Origin: Fibrobacterota bacterium
Lineage (GTDB): Bacteria; Fibrobacterota; OXYB2-FULL-49-7; JAEUSG01
Assembly (NCBI GenBank): GCA_016788315.1
Contig: JAEUSG010000574.1
Coordinates: 1-44,428 of the forward strand
Length of the DNA stretch: 44,428 bases
Reading direction: 5' to 3'
Translations under genes and position numbers: made by a program
The notes under the pieces: model-generated
Seen by the model: the letters and a program-made list of their open reading frames with translations, nothing else
What the model was told of the DNA's origin: nothing
Databases searched by the model: none
In this document: positions 8,432 to 17,183 of the stretch, piece by piece
Numbering within the stretch: the stretch's first letter is position 1
Layout of the letters: the number at the start of each line of letters is the position of its first letter

Positions 8432-9194
8432 TCCGGACTCCCTCTGTTTTAAGAACAAGGCCATCAAATGCCAGATGCATACCTTTCGGCAGTTCAGCAT
8501 CTGTTTTTTTATGCTGCAGATTATGGCTTATGTGGGTGAAATATGTTTTTCCCGCCCCCACTCTCTCTGCAATTTTTACAGCATCACCTAACGTAATATG
8601 TGTTGGATGAGGCTCCTTACGCAAGCCATCCAAGATAAAAATATCAAGATCTTCAAGAAGTCTGAATGTTGATTCTGGAATCCTGCTGGTGTCCGGTATA
8701 TAGGCCACTCCTCCGATTCTCCAGCCGAAAATCTTTTTACCGCCATGAAAAACAGGGAGTGGAATTACAGAGAAGCCTGCTGTAGAAAATGGTTTGTCAA
8801 CTCTGGTCAATTGGAGCCTGGGTTTGCCTCCGCTTTTCTGGGTCCGCCTGAAAACATAGGGGAATATCTTTTTAAGTTCGTTAACTGTATCACTATCGGC
8901 ATATACCGGCAGCTTTTTTTCACGACAGTATATTCTTACATCATCAAGACCGTAAACATGGTCGGCATGACAATGAGTTATCAGCATGCAGTCTATTTTC
9001 ATGACCTTATGCTTTACAAGTTGAAGACGCAATTCCTGTGGCGCGTCGATTACGAGTGTTTTTCCGTTGCTCTCGACAAGTAAAGATGGACGGTATCTTC
9101 TGTCTTTAGATGAACGGGAGGTACAGACATGACAACTGCATGTGGGTACCGGAGTTCCTGACGATGATCCTGTTCCAAGAAAAGTTATTTTCAT
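8424..9194 (-). CDS. Metallo-beta-lactamase-fold hydrolase (PhnP/COG1235-like)
   Basis: 256 residues with the full metal site: THCHADHVYG gives His74, His76, Asp78 and His79, and later ligands lie in PVFHGGK, YIPDTSRI and YFTHISHNL. The N-terminus MKITFLGTGSSSGTPVP and a Cys cluster (19, 21, 24) followed by RYRPSLLV match the PhnP-like phosphodiesterase group of COG1235. Substrates in that group include cyclic phosphodiesters, but none is implied here since no phn genes are near. It is the first gene of the leftward run and diverges from the V-ATPase operon across 149 bp. Its own promoter was not confidently located. Confidence 0.87.
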   Translation of the reverse strand: MKITFLGTGSSSGTPVPTCSCHVCTSRSSKDRRYRPSLLVESNGKTLVIDAPQELRLQLVKHKVMKIDCMLITHCHADHVYGLDDVRIYCREKKLPVYADSDTVNELKKIFPYVFRRTQKSGGKPRLQLTRVDKPFSTAGFSVIPLPVFHGGKKIFGWRIGGVAYIPDTSRIPESTFRLLEDLDIFILDGLRKEPHPTHITLGDAVKIAERVGAGKTYFTHISHNLQHKKTDAELPKGMHLAFDGLVLKTEGVRIG

Positions 9195-9254
9195 AATTAT
9201 ATCAGGGCAATAACATAGTTAATTCCATTTAACATTTTAATCACTTTTAATCTC

Positions 9255-9283
9255 TTGACGAGTAATTGTTTTTCTTTTATAAT
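9255..9283 (+). promoter_or_regulatory. Sigma70-type promoter of the V-ATPase operon
   Basis: TTGACG at 9255-9260 and a perfect TATAAT at 9278-9283 are separated by exactly 17 bp, which is near consensus. Transcription would begin near 9290, leaving a leader of about 54 bases before the atpE start at 9344. No riboswitch-like fold was noticed in the leader. Confidence 0.82.
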
Positions 9284-9343
9284 GAGTATTTACTGATAGT
9301 TTTAAAGAAAAACGGCAATACGACAATAACTTTGGAGAAACAA

Positions 9344-9958
9344 ATGGACAGCAAACTCCAGGAACTGACTCAAAAACTTTATGCAGAGGGCGTTGAAAAG
9401 GGCGAAGCACAGGCAAAATCTGTATTAGCCGAAGCGCAAAACAATGCAGCAAAAATTATTGCTGATGCAAAGGCACAGGCTGCCTCTCTATTAGAGAAAG
9501 CCTCCAAAGAGGCCGAAGAGTTAAAACACAGAACAGAATCTGAAATCCGGCTTGCTGGTCAACAGTCCTTGGCTGCTGTTCGTCAGAATCTGGAAGAGGT
9601 TGTTTCATTCAAAGCACTCTCTAATCCTGTAACAGCTGCATTGTCCGACAGCTCATTACTAAAAGATGTTATTAAAGCGCTAATCGAGAAATGGAATCCT
9701 AAAGAGGCAGGTCTTCCTCCTCTTGAAGTTGTTCTTCCAGAGAGTAAAAAAAGTGAACTTGAAAAAGCTCTTGCTGCAGAAATTGCAAAAGCGCTTTCTT
9801 CAGGGGTCAAAGTTCAGTTTTCAAAGGCAGTTAAATCAGGTTTTCAGGTACAGGCAGGTAATGGCGGTTTTAAAGTAGGTTTCACAGAGGCAGACTTCCT
9901 TGAATTTTTCCGTCAGGCACTTAAACCTGCAACCAGAGGCTTTCTTTTTAACAGCTAA
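9344..9958 (+). CDS. atpE: V-type ATPase subunit E
   Basis: Peripheral-stalk subunit of the V-type ATPase. From the ATG at 9344, preceded by GGAG, the product is 204 residues. The N-terminal 80 or so residues are a long Ala/Glu/Lys coiled coil (ELTQKLYAEGVEKGEAQAK and an AKAQAASLLEKASKEAEEL segment). The C-terminal part is a compact alpha/beta domain ending in FRQALKPATRGFLF. The frame stays open to 9266, but that extension has no ribosome site and would overlap the promoter. First gene of the operon; its TAA overlaps the next ATG by one base. Confidence 0.9.
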   Translation: MDSKLQELTQKLYAEGVEKGEAQAKSVLAEAQNNAAKIIADAKAQAASLLEKASKEAEELKHRTESEIRLAGQQSLAAVRQNLEEVVSFKALSNPVTAALSDSSLLKDVIKALIEKWNPKEAGLPPLEVVLPESKKSELEKALAAEIAKALSSGVKVQFSKAVKSGFQVQAGNGGFKVGFTEADFLEFFRQALKPATRGFLFNS

Positions 9959-10773
9959 TGGCGCAGCAATACTATTACCTTATATCCGGACTTCCGGGAA
10001 TCACTATTGATGAGAGCAGGAGTCTGCCCTCTTTCAAGACGTTAACGGATGATATTCTTCCTCTGCTATCCGAGGAGGATGCTGTTTCTCTTAAGCTTAT
10101 TCGCACTGAATCGGATATCAAAAATCTCATACGTATTCTCGATAAAGTTGACAGACCTTTTGATAACAATGGAAATTTGTCGGAAGAGGCGTTGGAAGCT
10201 TCTATAAAAGATACGTCAGCCCTTCCAGCATGTATGCAGCGAATAATAACCTCACATAAAGAGAGCAGCTCTGCTCAGCTTGGGTTGGCACCTGACGACG
10301 AAGCTTCTGCTGAATATTTTAATGAATTGTTTTCATCGTCCGATCCATTTATTAAAGCATACAGCAAATTTGAATTCATAATGCGTAATGTTCTTGCAGG
10401 AATAGCTGCCCGTAATTTTAAAATTCCTGTCGAAAATGTAATTGTAGGCAATGATTCGATTTCTGATACTATCCGCAAAAGCGGTTCACCCGATTTTGGT
10501 TTATCTGCTGAGTATCCATGGGTTAACAAATTAATAACTCTACCTGCTGATGATCCTATCGAGAGCGAAAAAAGGATCGATCTCCTTCGTTGGAGTGTTA
10601 TGGATGAATTGTCAGCCTTTGACGGATTTGGTTCTGCTGTTGTTTTTGTGTTCGCACTTAAGCTTCGATCTGCAGAGCGCTGGAAAGCGCTTGTTCCAGA
10701 AGTTGGCCGCGCATTAACAGAAAAACTGGTTAGCGAAACACGTACCAGATTAGAAGAATTGATACGAATTTAA
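9958..10773 (+). CDS. DUF2764 family V-ATPase-associated protein
   Basis: 271 residues, soluble and helical. It begins MAQQYYYLISGLPGI, the usual opening of the DUF2764 family (Y-Y-Y-L-x-x-x-L-P). Proteins of this family lie between subunits E and A in V-ATPase operons of Bacteroidota, Chlamydiota and spirochaetes. Those operons lack a recognisable subunit C, so a structural replacement for C is an attractive inference, but it is not shown by this sequence. The start codon shares a base with the atpE stop (TAATG), so the two are co-translated. Confidence 0.83.
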   Translation: MAQQYYYLISGLPGITIDESRSLPSFKTLTDDILPLLSEEDAVSLKLIRTESDIKNLIRILDKVDRPFDNNGNLSEEALEASIKDTSALPACMQRIITSHKESSSAQLGLAPDDEASAEYFNELFSSSDPFIKAYSKFEFIMRNVLAGIAARNFKIPVENVIVGNDSISDTIRKSGSPDFGLSAEYPWVNKLITLPADDPIESEKRIDLLRWSVMDELSAFDGFGSAVVFVFALKLRSAERWKALVPEVGRALTEKLVSETRTRLEELIRI

Positions 10774-10809
10774 CTTAACTTTTGAATTGTTTTTAGGAGG
10801 ACATGTTTT

Positions 10810-12573
10810 ATGGGTACAACGGGAAAGGTGACCGGCATCGTGGCCAACCTCGTTTCAATTGAGGTTAACGGCCCCGTGGCCCAGAACGAAATCTGTTATA
10901 TCGTACATGGGAACGAGAAATTAATGGCGGAAGTCATTAAGGTTACCGGTAAAACAGCATTCGTTCAGGTATTTGAGAGCACACGCGGACTTAAGGTTGG
11001 TGAAACTGCCGAATTTGTAGGTCATATGCTTGAGGTGACACTTGGGCCTGGAATGCTTGCTAAAAACTACGACGGTCTTCAAAACGATTTAGATAAAATG
11101 ACAGGTGTCTTTTTGCAGCGCGGCGAATACACCTCACCACTTGACAAAGATAAAAAGTGGAAATTCGAACCCCTATCAAAGACTGGCGATGAGCTGACTG
11201 CCGCCGACTGGATTGGTACAGTAAAAGAGGGCTGGATCGACCATAAAATCATGGTTCCATTCAACATGACAGGAAACTATAAGGTTAAATCCGTGGTTGC
11301 TGCCGGTGAATATTCCGCTTTTGATACTGTTGCAGTAGTAACAGATAGCGAAGGCAAAGATATTCCGTTGACTATGGTTCAAAAATGGCCGGTAAAAGTT
11401 GAAGTTCGTGCTTACAAAAACAAGCCACGCCCTTCACGCATTATGGAAACAGGCACACGCACCATCGACACACTGAATCCGATGGTTGAAGGCGGTACAG
11501 GCTTTATTCCAGGTCCTTTCGGTTGCGGAAAAACAGTTCTTCAGCACTCATTGTCAAAATATGCTGATGCGGACCTTATCATTATCGTTGCATGCGGTGA
11601 GCGCGCAAACGAAGTTGTTGAAATCTTTACAGAGTTCCCGCATCTTGACGACCCACGCACGGGACGCAAGCTGATGGAGCGAACCATCATTATATGTAAT
11701 ACATCCAACATGCCTGTTGCCTCCCGCGAAGCATCTGTTTATACAGGAATGACTATCGCCGAATATTACCGTATGATGGGGCTAAAAGTGCTTCTCCTTG
11801 CCGATTCCACTTCACGTTGGGCACAGGCCTTGCGCGAAATGTCAAACCGTATGGAAGAATTGCCTGGTCCAGATGCTTTCCCAATGGACTTGCCCGCTAT
11901 TATTGCTAATTTCTATGCACGCGCAGGCTTTGTTGAACTTAACAACGGGAAAACAGGTTCTATTACGTTTATTGGAACGGTATCTCCTGCAGGTGGAAAC
12001 CTTAAAGAGCCTGTTACTGAATCCACTAAAAAAGCTGCACGAGCTTTTTATGCGCTTGCTCAGTCACGCGCCGACTCAAAAAGGTATCCAGCTGTTGATC
12101 CAATCGATTCATATTCAAAGTATCTTGAATACCCGGAAGTTATTGAGTTCCTCGATAAAACTATGGAAAAGGGTTGGGCTGGCAAGGTCACAAAGATGAA
12201 GGATCTTCTGCTTCGCGGTAAAGAGGCTCGCGATCAAATTAACATTCTTGGCGATGACAGCGTTCCTCTTGAATATCACGTTGTATTTAACAAAGCGGAA
12301 ATTATTGACTTTGTAATTTTACAGCAGGATGCTTTTGACAAGATTGATGCTTCAACTCCGCTCGATCGTCAGAAGTACGTTGCAAATAAAATTCTTGGTA
12401 TTTGTGATTCGTCATATAGTTTTGACCACTTTGAGCAGGTTTCTTCCTTCTTCCGTAAAATTATAAACCTGATGAAACAGATGAACTACCAGGTATTCCA
12501 GAGCGAAAAATTCAAAGAAATTGAATCGGAACTAAATGCACATTTGGCCAGCCGCGCAATCAAGGCTGCCTGA
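10810..12573 (+). CDS. atpA: V-type ATPase catalytic subunit A
   Basis: 587 residues, the normal length for the catalytic subunit. The N-terminal beta-barrel (GKVTGIVANLVSIEV) is followed by the A-type non-homologous insert (about 115-200) and the nucleotide-binding domain, with P-loop GPFGCGKT at 235-242. GERANEVVEI, LADSTSRWAQALREMSNR and the C-terminal helical domain follow. The P-loop Phe (GPFGCGKT) marks V/A-type rather than F-type enzymes. AGGAGG lies nine bases before the ATG. ATP hydrolysis in the A3B3 head drives ion transport; in anaerobes it can also run as a synthase. Confidence 0.97.
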   Translation: MGTTGKVTGIVANLVSIEVNGPVAQNEICYIVHGNEKLMAEVIKVTGKTAFVQVFESTRGLKVGETAEFVGHMLEVTLGPGMLAKNYDGLQNDLDKMTGVFLQRGEYTSPLDKDKKWKFEPLSKTGDELTAADWIGTVKEGWIDHKIMVPFNMTGNYKVKSVVAAGEYSAFDTVAVVTDSEGKDIPLTMVQKWPVKVEVRAYKNKPRPSRIMETGTRTIDTLNPMVEGGTGFIPGPFGCGKTVLQHSLSKYADADLIIIVACGERANEVVEIFTEFPHLDDPRTGRKLMERTIIICNTSNMPVASREASVYTGMTIAEYYRMMGLKVLLLADSTSRWAQALREMSNRMEELPGPDAFPMDLPAIIANFYARAGFVELNNGKTGSITFIGTVSPAGGNLKEPVTESTKKAARAFYALAQSRADSKRYPAVDPIDSYSKYLEYPEVIEFLDKTMEKGWAGKVTKMKDLLLRGKEARDQINILGDDSVPLEYHVVFNKAEIIDFVILQQDAFDKIDASTPLDRQKYVANKILGICDSSYSFDHFEQVSSFFRKIINLMKQMNYQVFQSEKFKEIESELNAHLASRAIKAA

Positions 12574-12597
12574 AGATAACAGGAGAAAAAAAGGACA

Positions 12598-13917
12598 ATG
12601 AAAACACAGGCCTTTCAACGAATTTATACTCAGGTAGAAAACATCACAAAAGCAACCTGCACTGTAAGAGCAGAAGGTATTTCTAATGAGGAAATGGCTT
12701 TTGTAGATGGCAAGCCGGCACAGGTTGTTAAAATTAAAGGCGACATGGTTACGCTGCAGGTTTTCCCGGGAACACAGGGAATTCCAACAAATGCGGAAAT
12801 TGCCTTTACCGGAAAACCTCCTGTAATCAAGGTTAGCGATCAGCTTCTTGGCCGCTTCTTCAATCCATATGGCGCCCCTATTGATGGCGGCCCTGCTGTG
12901 GAAGGAGAAGAGCGGGAGATCGGCGGTCCTTCATGTAATCCAGTTCGTCGTAAACAGCCATCTGAACTTATTGCAACAGGTATTGCCGGCATTGACCTTA
13001 ACAACACGCTTGTAACTGGTCAGAAGATTCCATTCTTTGCCGATTCCGACCAGCCTTTCAACCAGGTTATGGCGACCGTTGCTCTTCGTGCCAAGGCTGA
13101 CGTTATCATTCTTGGCGGTATGGGCATGAGCAACGACGACTATCTTTATTACCGCCATCTGTTCGACAATGCTGGCGCACTCGACCGTATTATCTGTTTC
13201 ATGAACACCACAGATAATCCGCCTGTCGAACGTCTTCTTATTCCTGACATGTGTCTTACAACTGCTGAATATTTCGCTGTTCAGCAGAATAAAAAAGTTC
13301 TCGTTCTTCTTTCAGATATGACTCTCTATGCTGATGCTCTTTCTATTGTAAGTAACCGTATGGATCAGATTCCGTCTAAGGATTCCATGCCCGGTTCACT
13401 TTACTCTGAACTTGCAAAGATTTATGAGAAGGCGGTACAGTTACCTGAGGGCGGTTCAATAACCATTATTGCTGTTACAACACTTTCCGGCGGTGACATT
13501 ACTCACGCTATTCCCGACAACACCGGGTACATCACTGAAGGTCAGCTGTATCTGCGTCGTGACACTGATATCGGTCGAGTTATTGTTGACCCTTTCAGAA
13601 GTCTCTCCCGCTTGAAGCAGCTTGTTATTGGCAAAAAGACACGGGAAGACCACCCGCAGGTTATGAATGCAGCTGTACGTCTGTATGCTGATGCCGCTTC
13701 TGCAAAGACAAAACTTGAGAATGGTTTCGACCTTACCGATTACGATAAGCGCTCTCTTGAGTTTGCAAAGAGCTATTCAAGTGAACTTCTTGCAATTGAT
13801 GTTAATATCGATACAGTTAAAATGCTAGATACAGCCTGGACGCTCTTTGGCCGCCACTTCTCAAAGGATGAAGTTGCTATTAAGAAAGAGCTTATGGAGA
13901 AATACTGGAAGGCATAA
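12598..13917 (+). CDS. atpB: V-type ATPase subunit B
   Basis: 439 residues, the non-catalytic partner of subunit A in the A3B3 ring. Motifs seen are LLGRFFNPYGAPIDGGP, TGIAGIDLNNTLVTGQKIPFF (where a P-loop would be in catalytic subunits; it is absent here as expected), LSDMTLYADALSIVSNRMDQ and TEGQLYLRRD. The start is the ATG at 12598 with a purine-rich AGGAG upstream. The gap to atpA is 24 bp and to atpD 6 bp. Confidence 0.97.
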   Translation: MKTQAFQRIYTQVENITKATCTVRAEGISNEEMAFVDGKPAQVVKIKGDMVTLQVFPGTQGIPTNAEIAFTGKPPVIKVSDQLLGRFFNPYGAPIDGGPAVEGEEREIGGPSCNPVRRKQPSELIATGIAGIDLNNTLVTGQKIPFFADSDQPFNQVMATVALRAKADVIILGGMGMSNDDYLYYRHLFDNAGALDRIICFMNTTDNPPVERLLIPDMCLTTAEYFAVQQNKKVLVLLSDMTLYADALSIVSNRMDQIPSKDSMPGSLYSELAKIYEKAVQLPEGGSITIIAVTTLSGGDITHAIPDNTGYITEGQLYLRRDTDIGRVIVDPFRSLSRLKQLVIGKKTREDHPQVMNAAVRLYADAASAKTKLENGFDLTDYDKRSLEFAKSYSSELLAIDVNIDTVKMLDTAWTLFGRHFSKDEVAIKKELMEKYWKA

Positions 13918-13923
13918 TAATCC

Positions 13924-14523
13924 ATGGCGCTTAAATATCAATTTAATAAGACCTTTCAAAACCAGCTCAACAAAGAGCTGAAGGTTCGTGTAAACGCCCT
14001 TCCTACGCTTCAGGCCAAGGAGGCAGCTTTACGTGCCGTTGTAAAACTGGCACGAGAAGAAGTTGAGCGGATAGAGAACAAACTTGATATCGCAAAAAAG
14101 GCTGTTGCATCCGCAGAACGGCTCTTTGCAGAGTTTCCTAAAGGACTTGTTACAATCTCCGCTGTCCGCACAAGCATTAAAAAAATTGCCGGCGTAAAAA
14201 CCCCTGTTCTTGAAGGCGTAGATTTCGAAATGCGTCAACTCCCTCTTTTCTCAATGCCTGCCTGGTTTCCATGGGGAATCGAACGGTTAAAAGATCTTCT
14301 TTCGCTTGAAACCGAAAGAGAGGTAGCAGTTCGTAAACAGACAGCTCTCGAGTATGCGCGTAAAAAGACAACTCAGAAAGTTAATCTTTACGAGAAGGTT
14401 CAGATCCCTGAATATCGTCAGGCTATACTGAAAATAAAGCGCTTCCTGGAAGATGAAGAGAATTTGGCCAAATCTTCCCAGAAAATCCTCAAAGAGAAAA
14501 TGCTTCGAGAGGAGGCTGCCTGA
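13924..14523 (+). CDS. atpD: V-type ATPase subunit D (central shaft)
   Basis: 199 residues, mostly two long antiparallel helices (about 5-75 and 140-199), as expected for the rotating shaft that links the A3B3 head to the proteolipid ring. It begins MALKYQFNKTFQNQLNKELK. It carries the conserved N-terminal helix region LPTLQAKEAALR and the C-terminal helix RRVNAL-like element in the form KVNLYEKVQIPEYRQAILKI. The gene follows atpB by six bases and ends one base before the atpI start codon. Confidence 0.92.
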   Translation: MALKYQFNKTFQNQLNKELKVRVNALPTLQAKEAALRAVVKLAREEVERIENKLDIAKKAVASAERLFAEFPKGLVTISAVRTSIKKIAGVKTPVLEGVDFEMRQLPLFSMPAWFPWGIERLKDLLSLETEREVAVRKQTALEYARKKTTQKVNLYEKVQIPEYRQAILKIKRFLEDEENLAKSSQKILKEKMLREEAA

Positions 14524-14524
14524 T

Positions 14525-16435
14525 ATGGTAATAAAAATGCGTAAACTTGGTGTTCTTATGCACCATTCCGATAGAGACTCCTTTTTGTCTAAGTTGCAGT
14601 CGCTTGGACTTGTTCATGTTACGCTCTCCTCAAACGAAAATGCTGCTGTGCTTGAAGCACTGATGGAAGAGCGGCGCCTGTATATCAAAGCAGCAGCTTC
14701 TCTTGCTTCCAAAACTTCAAAAGCGAATACCAGCGTACCTGTATTATCAGCGGCAAAAGCTCTTGAACTGTTTATCGCATCAGAGAAGAAACTCACACTC
14801 ATTGAACAGCAGGACGGTAAATTAAAGAAAGAACGTGAAGCGCTGCTGCCATGGGGCAACTTCGACCCCGCTCTTATTGCTAAGCTTGCCAAAAACGGAA
14901 CATTCGTCCGACTTTTTGAAACAGCACCTAAATCTTTTGATGCACTCGATCTTAAGGGAAAAGCTGTTGAAATAATAAGCCGCGATGGACAAAGAGTATT
15001 GTTTGCGCTTGTTGAACTCGGCGAAATGACACCGATGCCGATTGAACCTGTAAGACTTCCTGATAAATCTTTGGTTGCAGTTGAGACTGAAATCAAGCAG
15101 CTCATGACAGAAAAAGAGTCAATCGAAAAAGAGTTGATAAATCTTACTGCTTCATTGCCTGTTATCAAAAAGGTTATTTCTGAACTTGACGAAAAGATTG
15201 ATTTGGAGAGTGTTAAGGGTGGACTTACTCCATCCGTTGAGGGAAAGATTCTTCATCTGAATGGATTCTACCCTGCCGAAAATGAAGATAGTGTTCGCTC
15301 TTTCCTTGCAGGTCACTCAGCTTATTTTACTATTGAAGATCCTGTTGAAGGCGACCCTGTACCAGTTGCACTTCGGAACAATCCATTGGTCAAACTATTT
15401 GAACCCATTACAAAAATATTTGCTCTGCCGGACTATTTTGAGTTTGATCCTACTCCATTTTTTGCCCCGTTCTTTACCCTGTTTGTAGGACTCTGCCTTG
15501 GTGATATCGGCTATGGAACAATTCTCCTTATTGTCTCTGCGCTTCTGGTTAAAAAAGGGGCGCCATCAGTAAAACCCATTGCAATGCTGGTTATGGTTTT
15601 AGCAGTTTCCACAATTTTCGGTGGATTTCTGCTTAACAGTTTCTTCGGCCATACAGTTTTCAGTGGAACTAATGTAACTGGCGGCTATTTCGACATAGGA
15701 AATAAAGTTCTTTATTACGCGCCCCTCTCATCTGACGGCAAGGATTTTCCTGCAATGCGTTTTGCAATGATGCTTGGATTTATCCAGGTTCTCTTTGCCA
15801 TGCTGCTAAAGGGAATATTGCGTATTCAAACAAAGGGATTTGTATTCGGATTACAGTCATTTTCATATATGTTTCTGGTTATCGGCGGACTCATTTGGGG
15901 TGCACACGCTAATCCATTGAATCTTGGCATTGCGCAATTTACAGTTGGACCACTTAATGTTGGTGCCCTGTTGTACGCGCCCGGGGCGCTTGCCGGCCAG
16001 ATTATTATGTTTGCAGGAATAGCCATATTTCTGGTCTTTAATAATCCCGACAAACCTTTTATCACAAGATTCTTCGGACTGTCAATTTGGGAAATGTACA
16101 ATTTCATAACCGGCATACTTGGTGATATTCTTTCATATTTGCGTCTATTTGCACTTGGTCTTGCAGGCGGTCTTCTTGGAAATGCGTTTAACTATATCGC
16201 ATTTATGCTTGTAACAAATGCTGATGGAAGCATGAACTATGTCTCACCAATGATGGTTTTCACTATAATAATACTGCTGGTTGGTCACAGCCTTAACCTT
16301 GCATTGTCAATGATTGGATCTTTTGTCCATCCGCTGAGACTTACATTCGTAGAGTTCTACAAGAATATAGAGTTCAAAGGTGGCGGAACAGCTTACAAGC
16401 CTTTCGCAACCACTAAATTACGGGAAAACAACTAA
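14525..16435 (+). CDS. atpI: V-type ATPase membrane subunit I (a subunit)
   Basis: The ATG at 14525, with GGAGG upstream inside atpD, gives 636 residues. The N-terminal half (about 1-320) is a soluble stator arm with coiled coils. The C-terminal half has about seven or eight membrane segments starting near residue 325 (DPTPFFAPFFTLFVGLCLGDIGYG). The essential ion-channel arginine is Arg540 in GDILSYLRLFALGLAGG. The protein anchors the stator and forms the half-channels facing the proteolipid ring. The frame is open upstream to 14453, but that would overlap atpD by 71 bp and has no ribosome site. Confidence 0.96.
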   Translation: MVIKMRKLGVLMHHSDRDSFLSKLQSLGLVHVTLSSNENAAVLEALMEERRLYIKAAASLASKTSKANTSVPVLSAAKALELFIASEKKLTLIEQQDGKLKKEREALLPWGNFDPALIAKLAKNGTFVRLFETAPKSFDALDLKGKAVEIISRDGQRVLFALVELGEMTPMPIEPVRLPDKSLVAVETEIKQLMTEKESIEKELINLTASLPVIKKVISELDEKIDLESVKGGLTPSVEGKILHLNGFYPAENEDSVRSFLAGHSAYFTIEDPVEGDPVPVALRNNPLVKLFEPITKIFALPDYFEFDPTPFFAPFFTLFVGLCLGDIGYGTILLIVSALLVKKGAPSVKPIAMLVMVLAVSTIFGGFLLNSFFGHTVFSGTNVTGGYFDIGNKVLYYAPLSSDGKDFPAMRFAMMLGFIQVLFAMLLKGILRIQTKGFVFGLQSFSYMFLVIGGLIWGAHANPLNLGIAQFTVGPLNVGALLYAPGALAGQIIMFAGIAIFLVFNNPDKPFITRFFGLSIWEMYNFITGILGDILSYLRLFALGLAGGLLGNAFNYIAFMLVTNADGSMNYVSPMMVFTIIILLVGHSLNLALSMIGSFVHPLRLTFVEFYKNIEFKGGGTAYKPFATTKLRENN

Positions 16436-16445
16436 ACAAAAATAG

Positions 16446-16907
<462 letters not shown>

Positions 16908-16925
16908 TATTTAAAAAATATCTGC

Positions 16926-16959
16926 CAGCCGAATCACATAAGAAAATGTGGTTCGGCTG
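16926..16959 (+). terminator. Strong hairpin after the V-ATPase operon
   Basis: A 14-bp stem (left arm 16926-16939, right arm 16946-16959, one G-T pair) closes a six-base loop. The sequence that follows, CGTTTGATTCC, has only a short T run, so it may act as a terminator or as a 3'-end stabiliser. The remaining bases up to 17110 hold no gene that I can see. Confidence 0.75.
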
Positions 16960-17110
16960 CGTTTGATTCCCTTAAGACACGTCATATAGATCTTTGCTCT
17001 CATCAAAAAATCCACTCTTCAGAACTTATCCAGCATTTCAACAGATTTCCCCTCCTGACTAAAGTCTCTTTCGTTAATAGTAGATCGCTCGCGTAATCAA
17101 TAGAAAATAC

Positions 17111-17140
17111 TTGTCAAATGCACCTAACAAATAATATTAT
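17111..17140 (+). promoter_or_regulatory. Putative sigma70 promoter for the large secreted protein
   Basis: TTGTCA at 17111-17116 and TATTAT at 17135-17140 are spaced by 18 bp, 43 bp before the TTG start at 17184. The fit is good but not perfect, and the region is AT-rich, so alternatives exist. Confidence 0.55.
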
Positions 17141-17183
17141 AGTCAAGTCATTTATAACCATATAACTGGTTTTAGGAGGTCGT

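Noticed and set aside
8432..8500. Longer N-terminus for SppA
   Set aside because: The added residues lie wholly within the hydrolase gene and have no ribosome site; the TTG at 8431 has a strong one and starts right before the membrane anchor.
9266..9343. Longer N-terminus for subunit E
   Set aside because: The extension overlaps the -10 box at 9278-9283 and is not typical of the family; the ATG at 9344 has GGAG upstream.
14453..14524. Longer N-terminus for the V-ATPase I subunit
   Set aside because: It would overlap atpD by 71 bp and has no ribosome site, whereas the ATG at 14525 follows GGAGG and gives the usual family N-terminus.
14614..15168. 184-codon open frame on the minus strand
   Set aside because: It lies entirely opposite atpI, is Ser-rich with no motif, and is a shadow of the real coding strand.
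16960..17110. Possible small RNA or gene between atpK and the secreted protein
   Set aside because: Beyond the hairpin at 16926-16959 and the promoter from 17111 I see no stable fold, start or frame worth reporting.
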